This document shows, piece after piece, positions 53,499 through 62,145 of a DNA stretch of 64,000 bases. The stretch comes from Crossaster papposus. Lineage: Eukaryota > Echinodermata > Asteroidea > Velatida > Solasteridae. A program made the translations under genes and the position numbers. Position 1 is the stretch's first letter. Each line of letters starts with the position of its first letter. The stretch lies in assembly GCA_037893245.1 (NCBI GenBank), contig JBAIAA010000433.1, positions 434,001 through 498,000 of the forward strand, in the 5' to 3' direction. The notes beneath the pieces are model-generated. The model saw only the letters and a program-made list of their open reading frames with translations, was not told the origin of the DNA and made no database searches.

Positions 53499-53510
53499 AT
53501 ACGGCCCCTG

Positions 53511-53924
53511 GCCTCGAACGTAAGGCCGGCCAGTCGCCGCGTTAATGCTTTACAAATTACAGACGGAAATTGCCATGAATAATTTCTTACGCAAGTCGAT
53601 CCTCCTGAAAGTCTTCCTTACTATTATTATTACTATTATTGGAGGTATTTTACATGAACCGCGGCTTAACTAGAAAAAAATGCGGATATGTCGGCACCAT
53701 TTTCTCTCAAATATACATGACTAGGCCTGCAGTCTTTCCTTGCAATGTTTATGAAGTTTGTGGTTATTAACAGTTAGCTCTGTGGTTTTGTATACAGTGT
53801 ATTTGCATACAACAGTAGCAAAAGGCCAGGCAGGTTCTTGTGGTTAGCGGGTGGTTGTTGACAACTGGTGGTGGCAGAGGCTAGCTGTCTCACACCTCTT
53901 AATCCTTACACAATAGCAGTATTA
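53511..53924. other. Intergenic, nothing recognised
   Basis: No open frame or repeat of note apart from an (ATT)n-like tract near 53622-53640. Confidence 0.4.
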
Positions 53925-54150
53925 CGTTTCAGACATTTCTTGGCCTAGACTAGGCCAATGTTATAACCTAATTATGTTTCAGACATTTTGAGGTTTGCAA
54001 ATGTCTGAAATGTAATTGGTGATTAGGAAGCTTACGTTTCAGACATTTGAAATGTCTGAAACATAATTGCTACTTACGTTTCAGACATCTAATGTCTGAA
54101 ACGTAAGTCTATTGTTCACGTTTCAGACTTTTTGGCACTAACAAAAGAGT
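53925..54150. repeat. Cluster of ACGTTTCAGACAT hairpins
   Basis: TTTCAGACAT or its complement ATGTCTGAAA occurs at least nine times. Two near-perfect palindromes are present: one near 54032-54065, and a longer one at about 54070-54107, where CTTACGTTTCAGACAT meets ATGTCTGAAACGTAAG with a 3-base loop. The cluster directly adjoins the end of the DIRS-like remnant. Confidence 0.8.
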
Positions 54151-54565
54151 TTCAGACATTCTTGGTTCACAAGGAGCCCAACACAGCATAGCCACGTACA
54201 GTGGAAAAAAAATATCAAAATATGCAATTGAGGGGGAGTTACGCAAGAACTCCGCCGGCCAACGGCCTTGTATCCATTTGCAATGAAAATAAGCTCCATA
54301 GCCAATACTACCCGCAGAATCTGTGAATAGGGCCAGGCTATCATCGGACTCCCACTCAGCACCTGCAAATACTGATACCCCATTGAAGTTGGTAAGAAAA
54401 TCAAGCCACGTGAGCACATCGAGCCTTGCATCTTTGGAGATGCGCACCCGATGGTAAGGCTGGGAGAGACCCGAAGTCAACGCAATTAAAACCTTTCAAC
54501 AAAACTTTTGCATCAGCAACTACAGGGTAACTGACAAGCCAATCCTGTAAAACCGAAATCTTAAT
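54109..54565 (-). pseudogene. DIRS-like retroelement: RT start fused to RNase H, RT core deleted
   Basis: On the - strand the sequence near 54550-54490 reads like the beginning of a DIRS RT region (VLQDWLVSYPVVADAKVLL). It passes directly at about 54480 to SQPYHRVRISKDARLDVLTW and LALFTDSAGSIGYGAYF, the start of the DIRS-type RNase H domain, which ends at 54109. The whole RT catalytic core that should lie between is missing. No tyrosine recombinase or methyltransferase region was found. The element is therefore dead. Confidence 0.65.
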
Positions 54566-54694
54566 TGGGGTTGGAAGAACGAAAAGAATGCTGCGGACCC
54601 GCAGGTCCTGGGGTCTGTTTAGGTCTGGTGCCTAAGTTGTCAAACACACGCTTAGGTCCGGCTGAGAGATCAGCTTTGCGAGGAGCTTCAATCG

Positions 54695-56610
54695 CTACGG
54701 GGCTGCGGGATTGGTGCATGCGAGCGAAAGGAACTGTGCATTGGATTGCGCCCCACGCACCTGACCGCTCCAAGCTCGACAGCGAGTAGCCCCATGACCA
54801 AATCGCATGCATTTTTGGCACGAGTGTGTGAATTTGCAATGCGCAAAAGAGCAACCCGTGGCAGTGTTAAATGCGAAACATACACCTGACCTAATTGGTT
54901 TGGACCGAGAATTAGCCGGGGAACCATAGAGGGCGCCCCGAACTACTAGGGAAGTGGTGCCGGCCGCTGCAACCGTAAGCCATAGCTCGTAATCGATCTC
55001 CCCCCATGACCGCGTTGGGTTCACTTCCTGCCGGAGACAAAATTGTTCGTCATACGCTCGCCAACCCGGACCAGGAAATTGAATACAGGCCGTGCGAATA
55101 ATGTCAGCATATTTTAGCAGTTCCGAAAACCGGGATGCATGCTTCAACGTATAAATGGCCATAAATACGTTAAAAGCAGATTGCCACATATCGAACGTGT
55201 CAACCTTCTTGCGCTGCAACCCTGCTTTTTTCAACACCAACTTTCCCCCCTCAACAGACAGGGAAAAATTGGCACTGCCCTGCTCAAATGATTTCGTCAC
55301 CACGGCAGTGGCAGCATCATTGTATAGAAGCGAAAAATCTACAAACGCCCCTTGCCAGATTTTTTCACGCACGGCCTGCGGTACGTGCATGCCTAGGGGG
55401 GAGGACGTGCATGTTGCTATCGCTGGGCAGCTTGATAAATCCGTGGGCCCACCTACGCTTGTTGCACTTGCAGGTGGCCAGACAACATTATTAGTACTAC
55501 TAGCATGATCATTTAAACCTATGCCTACACTACTAACAGGGCCAGTAATGGAACCAGTTACGCTAGGGGTAGTTGTGGGAAATGATAAGTGTGCCTGATT
55601 AACTCACCCCCAGGCACCATGTTGGTGCCGCTATTACTACATGTACTCGGAGCCGGACCCGCAAACCCCGGCGCCAGCGTGGAGGGGAGGACCGGGTGAG
55701 GAGACAACACCCCGGTCCCGGACGATGCCCCGAAGTAGTGCGCTTGATGTGGCTGTGCCACCTGCAGAAATTGATGCCCCGTTGTTCCCGGGTAGAGGTG
55801 AGGGTGACCAGTGTTACCAGGGCCAGAAGGGCCAACGTTAAAGTCCTGGCGACTCTCGGCAAATGGCGCCGTAGTAGCGGCAGCATGATGGTGAAAACCG
55901 CCCGGAACCGGTGCTGTTGGAACGGCAAACGTGGCCGCCGGTGGCGTCGCAGTGCCCTCGACAACAGAGGGCGCCAGTCCTGGTGCTGTGGTGGTTCCAG
56001 GAAAATAGGTCCCAAACCCAGCTGATGTGTGATGAGCCGGTGGAACGACGACGGACGCCGATGACCCGCAATAACCGCAGACAGGTTGATGGGCAAAGGC
56101 AGGTTGATGGGCAAAGGCCGGAGGCGCCGCACTGGTGGGTGGACCCGCGTTGCCGTTGGACACGCTGAAGACCGTACTCTCGCAAGTGGTGGGAGCAGCA
56201 GGGGTGTGAACGTCGACGTTAGCAGTACTACCAGCAAGGAGAGGCGGAGGCGGGGGAAAAAGGCCACTCGTCGAAAAACTTTGGCTCGCTGAATGCGGCA
56301 GGCGAAGGGGCTGTGACAGCACAGCACCGGAGGCCGAAAATACCGGGTTCGATGGGACGTAGAAGGACGGCAATCGGCGGCAAAACCAGACCTTCGGCCG
56401 GACTTAAAGGCGGAACTCCGTCAGCCAACGGATACGAAGCCCGGGCTCTCCTACCCCGAGGCCTTCCTGGGATTTCTCCCGCGACTCGCCGCAGTCTCCG
56501 TAGGCGTGGCCTTTTGGCGCCTGGGCTGCTTCGCTGACGCCCGCACGACAGTGTCCGAAAAGCGAGCTGGTCGCCGACGGGTGCGGAGTAAATCCCCGCG
56601 ATTCATGCTG
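54695..56610 (-). pseudogene. DIRS-like Gag, frameshifted
   Basis: A short frame (about 56609-56451, MNRGDLLRTRRRPARF) is followed by a Pro/Ala/Ser-rich piece (56373-55558). The conserved piece (55390-54695) then follows in another frame. The last contains FDMWQSAFNVFMAIY, GPGWRAYDEQFCLRQE and SWGEIDYELWL, typical of DIRS/Ngaro-type Gags. It ends in a Cys/His cluster (CFAFNTATGCSFAHCKFTHSCQKC) as in that family. Frame changes lie near 55600 and 56430. It lies upstream of the RNase H fragment in the expected order. Confidence 0.68.
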
Positions 56611-57548
56611 ACGTGCCGACGACTAACTTCAACTTTGTTAATGTTAACGTTGACGTTCACGTAAAACAATAAAGCGGAGAATGACGACAGATAAACTGAA
56701 GAGTTGTAGAAATGCCCAGAAGAAAATGGGTGTGTTCGGAAACGAGGTTAGATAAGAAATAATCGGAGAACGAAGATAAACATTGCTGAACAAAAATTGA
56801 GATGTTGACTCTGGAATCGGCTGTGACAGAGTGGCTATAAAATTCGAACCCGCCAAAAGCCCCGCTTCCCCATTGGCCCAAAGTTAACTGTAGAAATTTG
56901 CATACTGCTGACCTTTTACCTTTTGCATAATTAACCCTTGTATGGCGATAGTGTGACATGCACTAAAATTCAACTACCACCGCCTGCCCAGGCAAAATTT
57001 TGTTGACCTTGCACTTAGTGCTAAATTAGGTGTGAATGTCAAAGAAATGCCATGAGAGCGTAGGGAGGCCGCATGAGCTTTCGCTGTGTATAAAACCTTT
57101 TACCGTGAAACTGTAAAAGGAGATATTTCATAAGTTAAGAGGGCCTTATATTTCGATCTGAACAAGATTTTCTTCAGAGACTAAATTACTGTGTACAAGA
57201 AACAAACATATAGGACAACATACAACATGATGCACATCACATCAAGAAACACAAAAGAAAAAGCACAGAGTCCAAAGGAACAATCAGTAAGAGGAGGATT
57301 AGGCTGAAGAATTAAAGGGTGAGTACGTCATTGTGGGTTGGATCAAGGAAAGGGTAGGAACAAAACCAGAAGGGGTAAAACCACAAGGAAGGGGGTCCAG
57401 GGTGGAGATCAAGGGGAAGAACTAACAAAGAAGTATAAATAGAAGTAATGAGGAGGGGGTGGGGTGCGGTTAGGAAAACAAAAACAAAATCCTGGCGAGG
57501 AATAAATCTGAAACAGATGACAAATAGAGAAGAAAAAAAAGTGGGATG
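56611..57548. other. Non-coding region between the DIRS-like remnant and the THAP element
   Basis: It probably includes the DIRS-like leader and terminal repeat on the left, but I could not define its ends. The right part (57100-57548) is A/G-rich on the + strand. No gene is supported. Confidence 0.4.
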
Positions 57549-58818
57549 TTAAAGATGGACTACAACGAAAACTCACACATTAAATTTATTATCGGACCTT
57601 GTTTATGTTGTGTTCAGGTAACACTTTATTGTTACGGTCATGTTTTTCTCTAAATAAGTTTGTTGCAATTTGACCGACAAAATTAGACCTCGATTCTTCG
57701 ATTTTGAAATTTCCCGCCCTGTACTGGTTCCCGGCAAAGATCCACTGAAAACCACAATGAAATCCACGATATAGTACCAGCGGACTTGTAAACCAGCGAA
57801 AAAGTGATGACGTACTACCCATGAGCAACCGAGAGTAAACAAAAGACGCCATGTTATTCCGTGTGTATTATGTATGCGTTTTCATGCAGAGGCATGAAGT
57901 TTTTACGAATCTTTTTTTTATAGTGTATCACTATCACTCAGCTACAATAATGCCAACTAAACTTCATGTGTTGTTGGTGGATGCACGAGAAATTGTTCGA
58001 AGAATCCAGAGATTCATTTTGTGCAATTTCCGCGGGATCCTGCGTTATCAAAGGAATGGGTGAAGTTCGTAAATATTACACGAAAGGATTTCACCTTCTC
58101 GGAAAGAAGTAGGCCTTTGATTTGTTCAGCACATTTTTCAGAGGACTGTGTTGAACCTTCAAGTGCTTTGAAAAAATCACTGGGATTGACAACAAAGTTT
58201 CGTTTGAAGCCTGGATCGATCCCCACATTGAAAGCGCCAAACATCGAGAGAATTCGTACTAGTACTACCACCAGGCCTACTGCTTCTACGTCGGCCGAGT
58301 CATCGGCAACCGCCGGGTCTGCCGTGGCCGCAGAGTCATCAGCAGGTGAGCTCCCCTCGTCTGGTGAGCTCCCCTCATCGCTAGAGCTGCCATCACTGTC
58401 CTCAGAAGTACCTCCACGAAATGCCTCTTCCTCATCTATACTGTGGTCTTCCCAATACTCGCTGCTATCGGACATTTTTCGCTGTTTTTCGGTCGAAAAT
58501 AGTTGTACCAAAATATAGCCTAGCTTGTCCGCTGTTATTCCGCATTGCATTGTACGGTAAAAATGCACGCACACGATCGACCCGAGTAAATCGTCATGGG
58601 TAGTACGTCACACACAAAGTATGAATTATTCATGAGTTAAGGGCTTTTGCTGAAACTGAGTTTTTCTGGGTCGTAGAACGCCGATCAATTTTGGGGTTTT
58701 TTTGCATGAAGGAACAAGTTTTATTGAATACTAATGATATATTAGTAATCATTATACATTTCTCGAACAAAAACAGCAACACAGCCTTTATCATTATTCC
58801 GTTGTAGTCCATCTTTAA
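57549..58818. mobile_element. TTAA-flanked Kolobok-like element with THAP domain
   Basis: TTAA at 57549-57552 is followed by AGATGGACTACAACG, and the right end is CGTTGTAGTCCATCT followed by TTAA (58815-58818). A second inner inverted pair, ATGACGTACTACCCATGA and TCATGGGTAGTACGTCA, lies at about 57807 and 58594. The element is 1,262 bp and carries a THAP domain. TTAA duplication with a THAP domain is a combination reported for Kolobok elements. No transposase catalytic region fits in the space, so it is non-autonomous. It is inserted into a GIY-YIG-like fragment. Confidence 0.7.
57950..58518 (+). pseudogene. THAP zinc-finger protein fragment of the Kolobok-like element
   Basis: After the ATG at 57950 (MPTKLH) the frame must change by one base to read CVVGGCTRN. 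It continues as FVQFPRDPALSKEWVKF, LICSAHFSEDC and LKPGSIPTL, giving the C2CH signature C-x4-C…C-x2-H of the THAP DNA-binding domain and a PxL motif near its end. A Ser/Ala/Glu-rich tail follows to the stop at 58518. The frameshift near 57970 makes it a pseudogene, unless the start lies elsewhere or an intron is missed. An acidic antisense frame covers 58014-58574 (from an internal MSDSSEYWEDHS) and cannot be excluded as the real gene of the 3' part. Confidence 0.6.
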
Positions 58819-59060
58819 GCCCGTGTGGATGAGTAGTCTGAAGACGATTCATCCAAACTTTCTCCCGGCTGAGGCGGACTGACTCTTTCTGGTGGCCAAG
58901 TGATTATATGCCCTGTAGAATCATATCGGAAATGCAATGGTTAGGCTGGTTAAAGTGATGTTCGACGGGGTTATCCAGTTTCTTGGTGTTGACAGTCGAT
59001 CTATGACCGTAGAAACGCTTAGGGCATTGTCATATCATGATATGTCTTTGTAGTTTACCC
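58819..59060 (-). pseudogene. Penelope-like GIY-YIG C-terminal fragment
   Basis: On the - strand the reading NPVEHHFNQPNHCISDM, then SVRLSREKVWMNRLQTTHP, fits the segment after the GIY-YIG catalytic part in Penelope-like elements. It contains a stop between the two motifs. The Kolobok-like element sits at its C-terminal end. Upstream (59060-59666) the frame is lost, although an open stretch of 88 codons (59416-59682) may be part of the same remnant. Confidence 0.45.
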
Positions 59061-59666
59061 CAAGCTAGGGCGCATTTGGTTGTGGTTCTGTCTTCAGACT
59101 TGAGCGAAGTCTACACATTTTTTACACAAGTTTCTAGAGTTGTTGTTTTTCCCTGCAAAGTTTTACGTCAAAGATCGCCTTTTTTATTGGCCTTCCTAGC
59201 CAAGGTATGTGAAATTTGCTTTCTATTGATCTGGATTGCTCCCTGAATCCTGTAGTTAGGATATCTGTTATATAGAGAAGCCGTATAGTTAGCTTTATGA
59301 TGATATTTTTGTCGTTCACTGAGGTGCTCACGTGGACAAATGTATTTTGTAGCGAAGCAAAGAGTTTCGGTGCTGTGCTACATTTTTCTAGATAGTCTGC
59401 ATTAGTTTTTGTTATTTAGGGCTGTACTTCTTCCGTGTTTTTTCCCTCGTCATTTTCTTGTAGATCGTAGAGGTCAGGGTTACGCACTATTTTGTCATGC
59501 GGTCCAGCCACGTTGTGATATGTCCGTTCATGTGTCATCATGGAGGAATGTGTACTCTCACAGGCGTATACACGCGGTGTGATATTGTTCAGTGACAGTT
59601 TTGGTGATCCGCCCAGTCGTAGTCTTTTTAAGTCGCTTGATGTAGTTTTGGTCTTATTGAGCATAT
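59061..59666. other. Unassigned, probably remnant of the GIY-YIG retroelement
   Basis: No intact gene. The - strand contains short open pieces of unclear origin. It ends directly at the LTR of Gypsy-3. Confidence 0.35.
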
Positions 59667-60375
59667 TGTGATGAACCATCAACTATACGTTTATAAACAT
59701 TGACATGAACTGTATGGTGCATGTTCTTAATGCCAAGTCACTCATTATAGATTTGCAGAGTCTAATTGGACAACACTGTTCGTGGGCGTGGCTTAAGTCA
59801 CCACTTAGCAATACAACATTTTGATTGGTTAGTACATCCTCTGTACTTGGTTAATGATGTTCATTTATTGTAAGTAATTGTATAGAGACGGAGATGGCCT
59901 ATAAAAGGCAAAGCGAGAGAGATTAAACCTCACTTCTTCACTTGGGTGGGACCAAAGAAGTCAAAGAAGTCTCCTGTGTCTAATCATTTGTCTAATTGTT
60001 GCCGTCTCGAGGTATAGTCTCCACCGGCCATCCACCGATCATCCACCCTTATTCCACATGTGGCCCAAATCCACTAGCCAATCCACCTAATCCACCGGTC
60101 ATCCACCCTTATTCCACATGTGGCCCAAATCCACTAGCCAATCCACCTAATCCACCTAATCCACCCAATCCACCCAAACCACAGGTTAATCCACCCAAAT
60201 CACTCCACCCCACTCACAACGAGCTGGGTCCGCTGCTTAGTGCTTTCCCCCAGTGGTGCGGAACTTGACGTGCCGGATGTCACTTGGTGCTGTGGCCTAC
60301 AACCGCAGGTGCTCCAACTCCATTGCGACTTGGTCAGACAGACAGTGAACCTACGACTTGGCGACGCGCGTTACA
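59667..60375 (+). repeat. 5' LTR of Gypsy-3 with TATA box and short tandem repeats
   Basis: 709 bp, TGTGATGAACC to GCGCGTTACA. TATAAAAG at 59900-59907 is a good TATA box. A 60-bp unit from TCCACCG(A/G)TCATCC to CAATCCACCTAA is repeated twice (60031-60150). A few ATCCACCCA/ATCCACCTA units follow (60139-60180). The same site in the solo LTR holds the expanded 9-bp array. Confidence 0.92.
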
Positions 60376-60376
60376 T

Positions 60377-60394
60377 TGGTGGCAGCGGTGGGAT
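60377..60394 (+). promoter_or_regulatory. Primer binding site of Gypsy-3, tRNA-Leu type
   Basis: TGGTGGCAGCGGTGGGAT, one base after the LTR, is the same sequence as the primer site of Gypsy-1. It is complementary to the 3' end expected of tRNA-Leu including CCA. Confidence 0.82.
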
Positions 60395-60498
60395 CCGCTA
60401 GAGTGACGTGACAGATAGCCAAGGGAACTACAGGGTGAAGGGGCAGGCAGTGATCTACTAGAAGCAGTGGACGTGGAGAACCACTAGGAAAGGCAACA

Positions 60499-62145
60499 AT
60501 GGACGGCAAGGACCGGATGTGGGAGGAAAGTATGGGATACTTTGAGGAAACACCGGCAAGGGTGACCAGCAAAGCCAGCATTCGGCTGCAGCCTGCTGCG
60601 GCACCAGGGCCTCCTGTGTGGACACCGGGTTCCGCCGAAAGAATGACGGGAGTTGGTTTCGGAATGAGGGAGGCAAGGCCGGGGAAAGTGGATGAGACAG
60701 AGGGTGTACGACAGGGTTCGGTGACAGCACAAAACCTCTTCCAATGGCAAGGAAGGGTTGGGGAAGTGATGGAACCTACGGTCGGCACAACAGAGTCTTC
60801 TCATCAACCAAGATTCATGTCAACACCAGTGACATGGGGGTCAAGATCGGAGGAACAACTGGTTCACCAAGGCTTGACGGATTTGGGTAGGGTGGAGCAA
60901 GCAGAGGTGCAGTGGCAAAGACCTACAGGAGCAAGTGATGTTCCAGTTGAGTCTGGATGGCCGTCAACCTGGCCAAGAATGCAAACGCCACCGGAAATCC
61001 CAGGAACCGGAAGCAGACAGCGTCCGGTGTATGATGCGGGGTGCGATCTGCAGCAACAGATGGAAGAGTCACCTGGGCGTCACACATTTGCAGCACCCTT
61101 GAGGGTGGCAGAAACAGTGACTGGACAAGGGCAGCATATGCGGCAACCAGTGGATCCGGGCAGAAAGTTATCGGGGGACAAGAGAAAGTTGGCTTATCCG
61201 CAGGTGCAAGAGGCGCCCAAGGGTGAAACGATAGAAAGAGCGAAGGGAAACAGCGGTGTTCAACGAAAACCAAGCCTAGTTCCAGATCGATTTGCCGGGG
61301 AAGTGCCATGGAGAGACTACAAATCTCACTTTGAGTCTTGTGCAGTTATTAACAACTGGTCGGACGAGGAGAAAGCTTACTTCCTCGCGGCGAGTCTCAA
61401 AAGTCAAGCACAGCAGGTGCTGGGAGACAGGGCTACAGGTGAAGTGATAACCTATGCGGAGCTCACAGCAAGACTAGAAAGACGATATGGGCCTGGTGAG
61501 CAAGCCGAAACGTATCTAGCAGAGCTGAGGAGCAGAACAAGAATAGAGAATGAAAGTCTGCAAGCGCTTGGGCAGGGAATACGTCGACTCACAGAGCTGG
61601 CGTATCCTGAACTGCCAAGAGATAGCAGAGAACGTCTGGCACGTGGGTATTTGGTGGATGCTATACCCGATGCAGAGATTCGAGCGGGAATTTTCAGAGC
61701 TCATCCAAAGTCGCTGGATGAGGCAATTAGAGCGGCGCTGGAAACCGAGTCTTTCCTGAAAGCGGAAAGGCAAAGGCAGCGAAACCAGGGTGTTCGACCA
61801 GACAGAAACAATCGAATCACAAGACAAGTGGAAATGGTCTCGAGGGGAGAGTTTGAAAGGCAAACGCGGGCAATGTCGGAGCAACTGCAGCAAATGCATC
61901 AGATGTTGGCTGGGCTAACTCGGGCAATGCAGTATGACACCCGTCGCCCGGAACAAGCCGACGTTGGACAGAAGCGGCAAAAACTGGCCTGCTTCCACTG
62001 TGGGAGAAATGGGCACTTTAAGAGGGATTGCCCTGAACTAAGCAGTAGTGCACCGACGGGAAACGACTCCGGACCAACCCAGCGGGTCATGGGGAGGTCG
62101 TCAATACCAGACCCCAAGCCGGTGGTACAGATCCAGAGAAACTAA
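60499..62145 (+). CDS. gag: Gypsy-3 Gag with CCHC zinc knuckle
   Basis: An ORF of 548 codons starting MDGKDRMWEESMG. The first 250 residues are polar and of low complexity. The capsid-like region begins near LVPDRFAGEVPWRDYKSHF and resembles the same part of the Gypsy-1 Gag (GRVGWRDYHKHF). A CCHC knuckle CFHCGRNGHFKRDC lies near residue 504. It ends 4 bases before an A-run (AACTAAAAAATGA) that overlaps the start of pol in the -1 frame. Confidence 0.92.
   Translation: MDGKDRMWEESMGYFEETPARVTSKASIRLQPAAAPGPPVWTPGSAERMTGVGFGMREARPGKVDETEGVRQGSVTAQNLFQWQGRVGEVMEPTVGTTESSHQPRFMSTPVTWGSRSEEQLVHQGLTDLGRVEQAEVQWQRPTGASDVPVESGWPSTWPRMQTPPEIPGTGSRQRPVYDAGCDLQQQMEESPGRHTFAAPLRVAETVTGQGQHMRQPVDPGRKLSGDKRKLAYPQVQEAPKGETIERAKGNSGVQRKPSLVPDRFAGEVPWRDYKSHFESCAVINNWSDEEKAYFLAASLKSQAQQVLGDRATGEVITYAELTARLERRYGPGEQAETYLAELRSRTRIENESLQALGQGIRRLTELAYPELPRDSRERLARGYLVDAIPDAEIRAGIFRAHPKSLDEAIRAALETESFLKAERQRQRNQGVRPDRNNRITRQVEMVSRGEFERQTRAMSEQLQQMHQMLAGLTRAMQYDTRRPEQADVGQKRQKLACFHCGRNGHFKRDCPELSSSAPTGNDSGPTQRVMGRSSIPDPKPVVQIQRN

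Larger units (their letters stand above)
51562..53502 (+). mobile_element. Short non-autonomous LTR element (TRIM/LARD type), ATAC duplication
   Basis: Two 288-bp LTRs (51566-51853 and 53211-53498) enclose 1,357 bases. ATAC flanks both sides (51562-51565 and 53499-53502). The LTRs begin TGTAACGTTTG, end in TACA, and differ at about four positions. TTGGTGGCAGCGGTCGG, a tRNA-Leu-type primer site, follows the first LTR, and GTGGGGGGCTG precedes the second as polypurine tract. No gag or pol is recognisable. The interior is GC-rich with three minisatellites. It is probably moved by a Gypsy element with the same primer and target preference, such as those at 15670 or 59667 (inference). Confidence 0.88.
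50629..53510. mobile_element. MITE with GGGGCCGTATTCACAAAAC ends, split by a short LTR element
   Basis: The left end at 50631 reads GGGGCCGTATTCACAAAAC. The right end reads GTTTTGTGAATAC, is cut by the LTR element at 51566, and resumes after its target duplication as GGCCCCTGG at about 53503. Subterminal parts are rich in CTTAAGT/ACTTAAG words in both arms. Without the insertion the element is about 940 bases. It is non-coding. Such ends are common in animal MITEs, but I cannot fix the superfamily or its target duplication. Confidence 0.65.

Noticed and set aside
58014..58574. 186-codon acidic frame on the - strand with internal MSDSSEYWEDHS
   Set aside because: Overlaps the THAP frame on the other strand; the THAP signature is stronger evidence. 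Kept as an open alternative rather than annotated.
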